A DNA stretch of 6,191 bases from Candidatus Brocadiia bacterium. GTDB lineage: Bacteria > Planctomycetota > PUPC01 > DSUN01. The notes under the pieces are model-generated. The model was given only the letters and a program-made list of their open reading frames with translations, ran no database searches and was not told the DNA's origin. The stretch covers positions 1 to 6,191 of the forward strand of contig JADHXT010000228.1 in the NCBI GenBank assembly GCA_016782825.1. The letters are read 5' to 3'. Positions 1-5,973 of this stretch are shown piece after piece. Numbering within the stretch: the first letter of the stretch is position 1; each line of letters starts with the position of its first letter. The position numbers and the translations under genes are program-made.

Positions 1-612
1 CTGCTCGCCGCGCTGTTCGACCTCGGTGGCGGCCCCGCGCGCATGCTGATGCGCAAGATGGCGGAGGTGGGGCTGCTGTGGGTGGCGTGCCTGGGCGTGA
101 TGACGATTTGGCGGTCGTTTGCGGCGCTCTCTGCAATGCGGAGCGTGCTGCACGCGGTGCTGCTGTGGGTGCCCGTGTTTGGCAAGCTGTCGCGGCGCCT
201 GGCCACGGCGCGGTTCGCCGACACGCTGGAGTGTCTCTACGCGGCCGGCGTGCCCACGCCCGAGGCCCTGTCGCGGTCGGCGGCGGCGTGTGGCAACGCG
301 GCGATTGGCCGGCGGATCCTCGATTCCGTGTGGCTGGTGCGCGAGGGGGGCACCATCACGTCGGCGTTGCAGGCCAGCCGCGCGCTGCCTTCCCTGCTGC
401 TCAATATGGTGGCCACGGGCGAGGAAGCCGGCAAGCTCGAGGAATCGCTCCACAAGGTGGCCGAATACGAGCGCGAGGATGCCGGCGTGGTCATCGAGCG
501 GCTCGCGAAGGTACTCCCGACGATCATCGTGTTGGCGGTCATCGGCCTGTTGGCCTACATGGTGCTCAGCGCGTGGGGAGTCGTGCTGCGCATTCCGTTC
601 GCGGTGAACTGA
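1..612 (+). CDS. Type II secretion system F / PilC-family inner-membrane protein, C-terminal part (5' end outside window)
   Basis: The reading frame is open from the first base, so the start lies upstream; about 203 C-terminal residues are present, where the family usually has about 400. GspF/PilC proteins are polytopic inner-membrane platform proteins that couple the cytoplasmic assembly ATPase to pseudopilin polymerisation in type II secretion or type IV pili. Seen here, numbering from the first codon: a hydrophobic segment at about 23-37; then the second T2SF repeat, starting near P-V-F-G-K at 58-62, with A-R-F-A-D-T-L and A-G-V-P-T-P-E-A-L (about 70-89); the conserved G-E-E-A-G-K-L (140-146); and a final membrane helix at about 172-192 after L-P-T-I-I. 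The domain ends normally, so it looks intact. Its TGA shares one base with the miaA start, suggesting co-transcription and translational coupling. The sequence cannot distinguish a secretion from a pilus role. Confidence 0.88.
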   Translation: MLAALFDLGGGPARMLMRKMAEVGLLWVACLGVMTIWRSFAALSAMRSVLHAVLLWVPVFGKLSRRLATARFADTLECLYAAGVPTPEALSRSAAACGNAAIGRRILDSVWLVREGGTITSALQASRALPSLLLNMVATGEEAGKLEESLHKVAEYEREDAGVVIERLAKVLPTIIVLAVIGLLAYMVLSAWGVVLRIPFAVN

Positions 613-1577
613 TGGCACAGGAATCCTTCACGCAGCGGGTGTGGTTTCTCGTCGGGCCCACGGCCAGCGGCAAGACCTCGCTCGGCATCGAGGTGGCCGA
701 ACGGGTGGGGGCGGAAATCCTGTCGCTCGATTCGATGGCGCTCTACTGCCGGATGGACATCGGCACGGCCAAGCCGAGCGCCGACGAGCGGCAGCGCATC
801 CCGCACCACCTGGTCGACCTCGCGGAGCCACACGAGGCGTTCAGCACGGGACGCTATCTGGCGGCGGCCGACGCCGCCATCGCCGACGTGGTGGCCCGGG
901 GCCGCCTGCCGCTCTTCGTCGGAGGCACGCTGCTCTACCTGAAGGCATTGACCGAGGGATTCTTCGAGGGGCCGGCCGCGGACTGGAATCTGCGGAACCG
1001 TCTCGTCGCCCAGGCCGAGGCCGATGGCACGGAGGCACTGCACCGCCAACTGGCAGAAGCCGACCCCGAAGCCGCGGGGCGCATCCACCCCAACGACCTT
1101 CGGCGCATCGTGCGGGCGCTCGAGGTGTTCGAGGTGACCGGCGTGCCCATCTCCGCCCAGCAGACGCAGTTTGGCCAGCCGTCGTCACGCTACGACTGCG
1201 TGCTCGCCGGCATCCGCCGCGACCGCCAGGAGCTCTACTCGCGCATCAACCGCCGCGTGGACGCCATGTTCGAGGCCGGCATGGTGGGCGAGGTGCGGGG
1301 CCTGCTGGCCGACCCGCGGGGCATCAGCCATGCGGCAGCCCAGTTCGTCGGCTACAAGGAGATCATCGCCTATCTGCACGGCGACACGAGCCTCGACGAC
1401 GCCCGCGAGCTGGTGCAGACCCACACGCGGCAGTTTGCCAAGCGCCAGTTCACGTGGTTCCGCCGCTTCCCGCAGATCCGCTGGGTCGACGCGTCGCCGC
1501 AGAGCACGGTCGAGGAGCTGGCCGATGCCGTGATCGAGGCGCTTGAGCTCGACGGGCCGCGTGACGGCGTTGACTGA
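612..1577 (+). CDS. miaA: tRNA dimethylallyltransferase (tRNA isopentenyl-A37 transferase) MiaA
   Basis: MiaA transfers the dimethylallyl group from DMAPP to N6 of A37 in tRNAs reading UNN codons, a cytosolic step that improves anticodon pairing and is the precursor of ms2i6A. The protein is 321 aa, the usual length. Visible landmarks: P-loop GPTASGKT at 15-22; D40-S41-M42 followed by MDIGTAKP (48-55), including the expected catalytic Asp and substrate-channel Thr/Lys; GGT at 104-106 followed by LLYLKAL; HPND-R-R and RALEVFEVTG (159-177); RINRRVD-M (211-219); VGYKE (246-250); and the C-terminal AKRQFTWFRR (276-285). The ATG at 612 is chosen because the P-loop then sits at the family-typical position and a GGTGA Shine-Dalgarno-like stretch (603-607) lies just before it. 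The same frame is open further upstream but encodes non-family residues inside the gspF-like gene. Its last codons carry the radA -35 box. Confidence 0.97.
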   Translation: MAQESFTQRVWFLVGPTASGKTSLGIEVAERVGAEILSLDSMALYCRMDIGTAKPSADERQRIPHHLVDLAEPHEAFSTGRYLAAADAAIADVVARGRLPLFVGGTLLYLKALTEGFFEGPAADWNLRNRLVAQAEADGTEALHRQLAEADPEAAGRIHPNDLRRIVRALEVFEVTGVPISAQQTQFGQPSSRYDCVLAGIRRDRQELYSRINRRVDAMFEAGMVGEVRGLLADPRGISHAAAQFVGYKEIIAYLHGDTSLDDARELVQTHTRQFAKRQFTWFRRFPQIRWVDASPQSTVEELADAVIEALELDGPRDGVD

Positions 1578-1598
1578 GCGCCCCGCCTGCCCTATAAT
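1570..1598 (+). promoter_or_regulatory. Sigma-70-type promoter for radA, overlapping the miaA stop codon
   Basis: TTGACT at 1570-1575 and a perfect TATAAT at 1593-1598 are separated by exactly 17 bp (five of six and six of six consensus bases). The -35 hexamer covers the last miaA codons and the first base of the TGA stop (1575-1577). The predicted transcription start is near 1605, giving a short leader of about 18 nt before the radA ATG at 1623. That leader contains GGAG at 1613-1616, six bases before the start. Seen directly; activity is inferred. Confidence 0.8.
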
Positions 1599-1622
1599 CC
1601 TGCCGTCACGTGGGAGACTCAG

Positions 1623-2984
1623 ATGGCCAAGAAACGCACCGTGTTTGGCTGCCAGCAGTGCGGGCATCAGGCGCCCCGGTGGTTGGGGCGTTGCCCGGAA
1701 TGCGGCGAGTGGGATTCGCTCGTCGAGGAGTCCTTCACCCCGCCGAGCGCCACGGCCAAGCTCACGGGCAGGGACGCCAAGCCCCAGGCGCTCTCCAGCA
1801 TCGCTCCCATCACCGAGCCGCGGTTGCGTTGCGGCATCGGCGAGCTGGACCGCGTGCTTGGCGGCGGCCTCGTTTCGGGCTCGGCCGTGCTCGTGGGCGG
1901 CGACCCCGGCATCGGCAAGTCCACGCTCCTGCTCCAGGCCTGCCAGGGGTTCAGCCTCCAGGGGCTGCGCACGCTGTACGTGACGGGCGAGGAATCGCTG
2001 ATGCAGGTGAAGCTCCGCTCGGAGCGTCTCGGCGTATGTGCCGAGGGTCTGCTGGTGCTCGCCGAGACCAGTGCCGACGCCATCGCCGCGCACATCCAGG
2101 CGGTGAAGCCCGACTTCGCCGTTGTCGATTCCATCCAGATGGTGTTCAAGCCCGACGTCGGGTCGGCACCCGGCAGCGTGGCACAGGTGCGGGACAGCTC
2201 CGCGCAGCTCGTGCAGCTCGCCAAGGCCACCGGCGTGCCGATCGCGCTCATCGGCCACGTGACGAAGCAGGGCGCCATCGCCGGGCCGCGGATTCTCGAA
2301 CACATGGTGGACACGGTGCTCTACTTCGAGGGCGACCGCTTCCACAGCTACCGCCTGCTGCGCGCGGTCAAGAACCGGTTTGGCCCGACCAACGAGATCG
2401 GCGTGTTCGAGATGCGGGCCAGCGGCCTCGCCGAAGTGAGCGACCTGGCGGGCGTGTTCGTCTCCCATCGCCGCGGCGCGGTGTCGGGCTCTGCCGTGGT
2501 GCCCACCCTCGAGGGCACCCGCGTGCTGCTCGTGGAAGTGCAGGCCCTGGTGGCACGGGCCAACTTCGGCACGCCCGAGCGCAAGGTGAGCGGCCTGGAC
2601 CGCAACCGCGTGGCCATGCTCCTGGCCGTGCTCGACAAGCGGGCCGAGCTGCTCCTGGCGGGGCACGACGTGTTTGTAAACGTCGTGGGCGGCGTGCGCG
2701 TGGTGGAGCCTGCGGCCGACCTGGCAGCAGCCATCGCCATCGCATCGAGCTTCACCGACCGCCCCGTGCCGGCCGAGCTCGTGGCCATCGGCGAGATCGG
2801 CCTGGCGGGCGAGGTGCGTGGCGTGTCGCAGCTCGAGGCCCGCCTGCACCAGGCCGCCAAGCTCGGCTGGAAACGAGCCATCGTGCCGCGCGACAGCGCC
2901 CGCACGCTGAGCCGGCGCTTCGAAGGCCTCGAGCTCATCTTCGTGGACGCCCTGGCTGAAGCCCTCGAGGCCGCCACGGGCTAA
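1623..2984 (+). CDS. radA: DNA repair/recombination ATPase RadA (Sms)
   Basis: RadA is a hexameric, RecA/DnaB-like ATPase that drives branch migration of recombination intermediates in homologous recombination and fork repair. At 453 aa it is full length (E. coli RadA has about 460). Domain order: N-terminal four-cysteine zinc finger (C10, C13, C24, C27, with R-W-L-G between the pairs); ATPase core with Walker A GGDPGIGKST (92-101), YVTGEES (119-125) and Walker B ending at D169 in VVDSIQ; the RadA-specific KNRFG motif (250-254); and a C-terminal Lon-like domain, about 285-453, containing GLDRNR, NVVGGV and EPAADLA (362-368), where active Lon has its catalytic Ser region, so no protease activity is expected. 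GGAG lies six bases before the ATG. It has its own strong promoter, so it is probably transcribed partly or wholly apart from miaA. No recognisable terminator follows. Confidence 0.98.
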   Translation: MAKKRTVFGCQQCGHQAPRWLGRCPECGEWDSLVEESFTPPSATAKLTGRDAKPQALSSIAPITEPRLRCGIGELDRVLGGGLVSGSAVLVGGDPGIGKSTLLLQACQGFSLQGLRTLYVTGEESLMQVKLRSERLGVCAEGLLVLAETSADAIAAHIQAVKPDFAVVDSIQMVFKPDVGSAPGSVAQVRDSSAQLVQLAKATGVPIALIGHVTKQGAIAGPRILEHMVDTVLYFEGDRFHSYRLLRAVKNRFGPTNEIGVFEMRASGLAEVSDLAGVFVSHRRGAVSGSAVVPTLEGTRVLLVEVQALVARANFGTPERKVSGLDRNRVAMLLAVLDKRAELLLAGHDVFVNVVGGVRVVEPAADLAAAIAIASSFTDRPVPAELVAIGEIGLAGEVRGVSQLEARLHQAAKLGWKRAIVPRDSARTLSRRFEGLELIFVDALAEALEAATG

Positions 2985-3000
2985 GCGCGCCATTCCACAC

Positions 3001-3029
3001 TTGAGAAAACGGCCTCGGGGCGGTATCAT
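3001..3029 (+). promoter_or_regulatory. Sigma-70-type promoter for the downstream lipoprotein gene
   Basis: TTGAGA (3001-3006) and TATCAT (3024-3029) each match five of six consensus bases, with a 17-bp spacer. The predicted start is near 3036, leaving a leader of about 47 nt before the ATG at 3083. A small inverted repeat (CGTGC at 3036-3040 with GCACG at 3049-3053) sits at the predicted 5' end of the transcript; it is short and may be chance. The promoter begins 17 bp after the radA stop, so the lipoprotein gene need not depend on radA read-through. Confidence 0.7.
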
Positions 3030-3082
3030 ATACCCCGTGCCACAAGGTGCACGCTCCCTGATGCTGGTGGAGAGAAGACACC

Positions 3083-3748
3083 ATGGCGATTGGACGCAGG
3101 AATCGCATCCGGCGGCCCGCGGCGATTGTGGCGCTGCTGGCGGCCGCGTTGACAGGCCTCGGGAGCGGCTGCCTGCCGACATTCGGCGCGGCGGGCCGCG
3201 CCAAGGTGCGCCTGCACGGCAGGAAGCTGCTCGTAGCGCCCTTCCGCATGCCGAACGCCGCCTACTTCGAGTCCAAGGTGGGTGCGCTCTTCGCCCGGCA
3301 GGTCGAGGGGATGATTCACGCCGATCTGCCGAAGGCCAAGATCATCAACCTCGATGCCGTGCCCATCGAGCTCACGTCGCTCGCCAATGTGGACCGCGCC
3401 CGCCTGACGCCCGTGATGGTGGCCAGAGAGATGGGCGCAGACTACGTACTCTACGGCGAGATCCATATGCTCCAAGGCAAGAAGCCGAAGTCGTTCGGCG
3501 TGTTGCAGGGAATGCTGATCATGTCCGCTCGGGTGGTGGATCTGAACGATGGCAAGGTGGTGTGGCGGTTGCAGCCCTCGTCCAAGAAGTACCACTATCC
3601 GCCGCTGCTGGCCGGCACGGAGCTCATTCCGGCATACGAGACCGATGAGGAAGACGTGATACGCAAGGTCATGCTGACGGCGGCTCTCGAGCTTGCCGCC
3701 GTGTTCACCGGCAGGAAGCCCGAGCCGGAGAAGGAATCCAAGCTCTAG
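3083..3748 (+). CDS. Predicted lipoprotein with CsgG/LpoB-like alpha/beta pattern, function unknown
   Basis: The 221-aa protein starts with a basic n-region (R5, R6, R8, R10, R11), then a hydrophobic stretch (about 13-27) ending in L-G-S-G-C with C30 as the likely lipidated cysteine. The lipobox is imperfect, because -3 is Gly rather than the usual Leu/Ile/Val. The mature part shows KLLVAPF (48-54), an amphipathic helix (about 62-82), KAKIINLD (84-91), REMGADYVLYGEI (115-127) and SARVVDLNDGKVVWR (148-162). This layout, with the A-D-Y-V-L-x-G-E strand followed by V-D-x-x-x-G-K-x-V-W, is typical of the CsgG / LpoB / TolB-N-like superfamily of envelope proteins. That assignment is by pattern only; no specific function (curli secretion, peptidoglycan-synthase activation) can be claimed. 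The ATG is preceded by GGAG at 3069-3072. The TAG stop lies exactly at the left edge of the inverted-repeat element that follows. A non-lipidated secreted protein is the alternative. Confidence 0.75.
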   Translation: MAIGRRNRIRRPAAIVALLAAALTGLGSGCLPTFGAAGRAKVRLHGRKLLVAPFRMPNAAYFESKVGALFARQVEGMIHADLPKAKIINLDAVPIELTSLANVDRARLTPVMVAREMGADYVLYGEIHMLQGKKPKSFGVLQGMLIMSARVVDLNDGKVVWRLQPSSKKYHYPPLLAGTELIPAYETDEEDVIRKVMLTAALELAAVFTGRKPEPEKESKL

Positions 3749-3968
3749 CCCGCATTTCTCACCACGCTTGCGTGGATCGCAAACACACCGGCGAAGGCCA
3801 GCCAGGAGAAGTCATCCTGAGCAAAGCGAAGGATCTCCCGAAGGAGCCGGCGCTGCGACAGGGTGTGTGATAGCAGAACGCCCCCTCCCCTGAGAGATTC
3901 TTCGCTGCCGCTCAGAATGACCCCTTCTGAGGCGCAGTCGCTCTCGGCGTGGTGGGGAATGCGGGCTA
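3746..3968. repeat. MITE-like inverted-repeat element filling the space between two convergent genes
   Basis: Bases 3746-3767 and the reverse complement of 3947-3968 match at 20 of 22 positions; both arms begin TAGCCCGCATT and end CACCACGC. The similarity starts abruptly at TA: the sequences outside (…AAGCTC on the left, …CGCGGG on the reverse-complemented right) are unrelated. Read as a transposon relic, the element is about 219 bp (3748-3966) with 20-bp terminal inverted repeats, flanked by a TA dinucleotide on each side. That resembles the TA target-site duplication of IS630/Tc1-mariner-type elements. It encodes no transposase, so it would be a non-autonomous (MITE-like) copy. The first three bases of each arm are the TAG stop codon of the lipoprotein gene (+) and of the exporter gene (-). 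The left arm also folds locally as CCACG-CTTG-CGTGG (3762-3775). A role as bidirectional terminator is possible, but no T-run is present. Confidence 0.72.
3811..3921. repeat. Nested inner inverted repeat, GTCATYCTGAGC…GCGAAGRATCTC type
   Basis: Bases 3811-3837 and the reverse complement of 3894-3921 match at 23 of 27 aligned positions with one gap. They share GTCAT-CTGAGC, AGCGAAG and ATCTC and are separated by 56 bp. From memory rather than a search, this motif resembles a dispersed repeat found between genes in many bacterial genomes, whose spurious translations contain strings such as LRFAQDD, SEESLR and HPEQSEGSP; all of these appear in translations of this stretch. The centre (3838-3893) contains a small CTCC-CGAA-GGAG hairpin (3835-3846) and nothing else I recognise. 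No gene is supported here. Confidence 0.75.
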
Positions 3969-5801
3969 CCCGCGTTCGAGATACTGCTTGCTGTGCAGCT
4001 TCTGGTAGGTCTGGCTGGCGGTGGCGAGTTCGGCGTGGGTGCCCACGTGCTCGATGCGTCCCTTGGCCAGCACCACCACCCGGTCGGCGGTGCGCAGGGC
4101 CGAGAAGCGATGCGATACCATGAGCACGGTGCGCCCCGCCGCGAAGGTCTCGAGTTCTTGTTGCAGGCGGTCTTCGGCATCCACGTCGAGGGCCGAGGTG
4201 GCCTCGTCCAGGATAAGGATGCGCGGGTTGCGCAGCAGTGCCCGTGCCAAGGCGATGCGCTGGCGCTGTCCGCCGGACAGCTTGGCTCCGCCTTCCCCCA
4301 CCACCGTGTCGTAGCCGTCGCTCAGCTCGCCGACGACGAAATCGTGGGCCAAGGCCGCGCGCGCGGCGGCCTCGATCTGCTCGGCCGTGTACTCGTGGCT
4401 TCCGAAGGCGATATTGCGGCGCACCGTGTCGTTGAAAAGCATGATGCTCTGGCTCACATAGCCGATCTGCTGGCGGAGCGAGGCATGGGTCACGGTGCGG
4501 ATGTCCGTGCCATCGATGCGGACGGCGCCCTCGGTGGGGTCGTAGAATCGCATGAGCAGATTGATGACGGTGCTCTTGCCCGAGCCGTTTTCGCCGACGA
4601 TGGCGATCACCTCGCCGGCGCGGATGCGCAGGTCGAAGTCGTGCAGCACCGTGTGAGGTGGGTCGTAGGCAAAGGACACGTGGTCGAAGTGGATGTCCGA
4701 CGTGAGTGGGGGCAGCGGCTGGGCGTTGGGCCTCTCGGCGATCTCCCGCGGAGTGTCCATGACGGCGAACACCCGCTTGGCAGCGGCCGAGCAGCGCTGC
4801 GTGTCGGTGTACACGTCGCGCAGCTTCGAGAGCGGGGTGTACACCTGCTTCACACAGAAGGCGAAGTACATGAGCTCGCTGAGCATCATCTGGCCCGCGA
4901 GCACCAGATGGGCGCCATACACGGCCACGGCGATGCGGCAAAGCCAGTAGAGGGCTTCGGACACGGGACGCGCGATGGCGCGAACGAGTGCTCTGCGGCA
5001 GGTGTAGTGGCGCATCTGCTCGGCGCTCTCGGCGAACCGCCCGCGCTGGTAGTCTTCGGCACTGTAGGCCTTGATCACGGAGGCGCCCTGGATGCTCTCG
5101 CCCAGGATGCGCATCACGTCGGCCCGGCGCTGGAGGCTCTTCTTGGTGTAGCGGCGGGTGTACTTGCCGGCGATCTTCATCAGATACCCCGCCACAGGCA
5201 GGGCGATGAACGTGATGAGCCAGAGCCGCCAGCTCAGGAACAGCGTGATGACGAGCCCGCCCATCATCTGGAAGGGCGCGCGCACGAGGTCACGGAACAC
5301 CGACCGCCCGCCGTTGCGCAGCTCGCTCAGGTCGGGGCCAAACGTTGACATCGTGCCGCCGAGCTGCTGGCGCGTGAAGAAGCGCATCGAGAGACCCGTC
5401 ACGCGGCGAAACAGGTCGTTGGTCATGTCCGTCCAGCCGTTCAGGCTCGCCGCCTGGAGGAGGTACTCGCGCAGGAAGTCCAGGATGCCGCGTATGACGA
5501 CCATCGCGAGGAAAGCCAGGCCGAGGATCACGATCGTGCCCATCAGCACGCGGTCGGGGCTGTTGTGGGTGTTCAGGTAGTCGAGCAGCGGCCGGCCGAT
5601 CGGGTTCTGAAAGATCTTCTTGGTGACGAGCTGGCTCGGCTGGCCGCTCACGCGCTGACTCAAGAGCACTTCGAGGCAGACGACGAACACGCCGACCGAG
5701 GCGAAGTTCATGCCCTCGGCCAGGAAGCTCGATGCCGTGGAGATGATGACGCGCACCTTGTAGCGCCACACGTAGCCGATATAGCGCCAGTAGTCGCGCA
5801 T
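3966..5801 (-). CDS. ABC exporter half-transporter, MsbA-like (membrane domain fused to ATPase)
   Basis: A complete 611-aa type IV ABC exporter half-transporter; two copies should form the working pump in the inner membrane. N-terminal membrane domain: TM1 about 18-47, TM2 about 85-108, TM3/4 about 170-210, TM5/6 about 295-345, with a coupling region near MRFF-T-R-Q-Q-L-G-G (139-149). ATPase domain from about 369: A-loop Y379, Walker A GENGSGKST (403-411, K409), Q-loop Q451, signature LSGGQ (508-512), Walker B ILILDE ending D532-E533, D-loop SALD, and H-loop H564. All catalytic residues are present. The substrate cannot be read from the sequence; MsbA-like lipid export and drug/peptide export are both possible, which is why no symbol is given. 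The TM1-TM2 extracytoplasmic loop (about 48-84) is longer than in E. coli MsbA, partly explaining the greater length (611 versus 582). Start: GAGG lies six bases before the ATG. The TAG stop coincides with the right edge of the inverted-repeat element. Confidence 0.93.
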   Translation of the reverse strand: MRDYWRYIGYVWRYKVRVIISTASSFLAEGMNFASVGVFVVCLEVLLSQRVSGQPSQLVTKKIFQNPIGRPLLDYLNTHNSPDRVLMGTIVILGLAFLAMVVIRGILDFLREYLLQAASLNGWTDMTNDLFRRVTGLSMRFFTRQQLGGTMSTFGPDLSELRNGGRSVFRDLVRAPFQMMGGLVITLFLSWRLWLITFIALPVAGYLMKIAGKYTRRYTKKSLQRRADVMRILGESIQGASVIKAYSAEDYQRGRFAESAEQMRHYTCRRALVRAIARPVSEALYWLCRIAVAVYGAHLVLAGQMMLSELMYFAFCVKQVYTPLSKLRDVYTDTQRCSAAAKRVFAVMDTPREIAERPNAQPLPPLTSDIHFDHVSFAYDPPHTVLHDFDLRIRAGEVIAIVGENGSGKSTVINLLMRFYDPTEGAVRIDGTDIRTVTHASLRQQIGYVSQSIMLFNDTVRRNIAFGSHEYTAEQIEAAARAALAHDFVVGELSDGYDTVVGEGGAKLSGGQRQRIALARALLRNPRILILDEATSALDVDAEDRLQQELETFAAGRTVLMVSHRFSALRTADRVVVLAKGRIEHVGTHAELATASQTYQKLHSKQYLERG

Positions 5802-5864
5802 GGGATGCCTCGGGTGGAGAGCGGCCCGCGGGTGGGGCAGCCACGGCGGATGCCCGCCGATCGG

Positions 5865-5887
5865 GAGCGGCGAGACGCTCGCCGCTC
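5865..5887 (-). other. Perfect 10-bp hairpin with 3-nt loop in the exporter mRNA leader
   Basis: GAGCGGCGAG (5865-5874) and CTCGCCGCTC (5878-5887) are exact reverse complements with only ACG between them. The hairpin lies in the predicted leader of the exporter transcript, about 65-85 bases before its ATG. No T-run follows on either strand, so it is not an intrinsic terminator. Smaller hairpins or palindromes are adjacent: CGGCGG/CCGCCG (5844-5849 with 5854-5859), CCGATCGG (5857-5864) and CCCGCGGG (5825-5832), making this leader strongly structured. A regulatory role is inference only. Confidence 0.6.
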
Positions 5888-5893
5888 AAACAA

Positions 5894-5925
5894 TGGCAGG
5901 CACCCCATTTCCTGAGAGCCTGCCA
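5894..5925 (-). other. 8-bp hairpin at the predicted 5' end of the exporter transcript
   Basis: TGGCAGGC (5894-5901) and GCCTGCCA (5918-5925) pair perfectly around a 16-base loop. The predicted transcription start on the minus strand is near 5927, so the stem would be the first structure in the mRNA. Such 5'-terminal stems can protect mRNA from decay; as DNA, the same repeat could equally be a repressor operator just downstream of the promoter. Neither can be decided from the sequence. Confidence 0.5.
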
Positions 5926-5933
5926 CTCGCCCA

Positions 5934-5962
5934 ATTCTACGCTTCGTGCCTTGCCAAGTCAA
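5934..5962 (-). promoter_or_regulatory. Sigma-70-type promoter for the ABC exporter gene
   Basis: On the minus strand, TTGACT (5962-5957) and TAGAAT (5939-5934) match five of six consensus bases each and are separated by exactly 17 bp. The predicted start near 5927 gives a leader of about 125 nt before the ATG at 5801. Its -35 box is the mirror image of the -35 box of the divergent cvpA promoter. Confidence 0.72.
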
Positions 5963-5973
5963 ACTCGTTGACT
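5957..5973. promoter_or_regulatory. Inverted repeat formed by two back-to-back -35 boxes
   Basis: AGTCAA (5957-5962) and TTGACT (5968-5973) are exact reverse complements separated by ACTCG. Each half is the -35 hexamer of one of the two divergent promoters, so the -35 elements are only 5 bp apart. Two polymerases binding here would probably exclude each other, and a dimeric regulator recognising the palindrome would affect both genes; this is inference from geometry. Confidence 0.6.

Noticed and set aside
78..611. N-terminal extension of MiaA in the same open frame upstream of 612
   Set aside because: The extra residues are low-complexity antisense-like sequence overlapping the gspF-like gene. 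Starting at 612 gives family length and P-loop position.
2985..3082. Possible small gene or terminator after radA
   Set aside because: Only the lipoprotein promoter and leader are supportable there. No open frame with a credible start and no hairpin plus T-run were seen.
3083..3172. Twin-arginine (Tat) signal in the lipoprotein N-terminus
   Set aside because: R5-R6 are followed by N-R-I-R-R, without the S-R-R-x-F-L-K-like context. A normal Sec lipoprotein signal explains the region.
1185..3182. A 665-codon open frame on the minus strand across miaA, radA and the start of the lipoprotein gene
   Set aside because: It is antisense to two unmistakable conserved genes, has low-complexity His/Ala/Gly/Arg-rich composition and no recognisable domain. 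Long antisense frames are expected opposite GC-rich codons.
3762..3775. CCACG-CTTG-CGTGG hairpin as an intrinsic terminator of the lipoprotein gene
   Set aside because: The stem is short and no T-run follows it. It is better explained as part of the inverted-repeat arm.
3745..4941. Minus-strand frame running from the exporter region through the repeat, and a plus-strand frame (3693-3893) through the repeat
   Set aside because: Both are shadow frames. Strings such as SGSEESLR, LRFAQDD and HPEQSEGSP are translations of the inverted repeat, a familiar annotation artefact, not proteins.
3993..5348. A 451-codon open frame on the plus strand opposite the ABC exporter
   Set aside because: It is the antisense shadow of a complete, motif-rich exporter, with no domain or ribosome-binding support.
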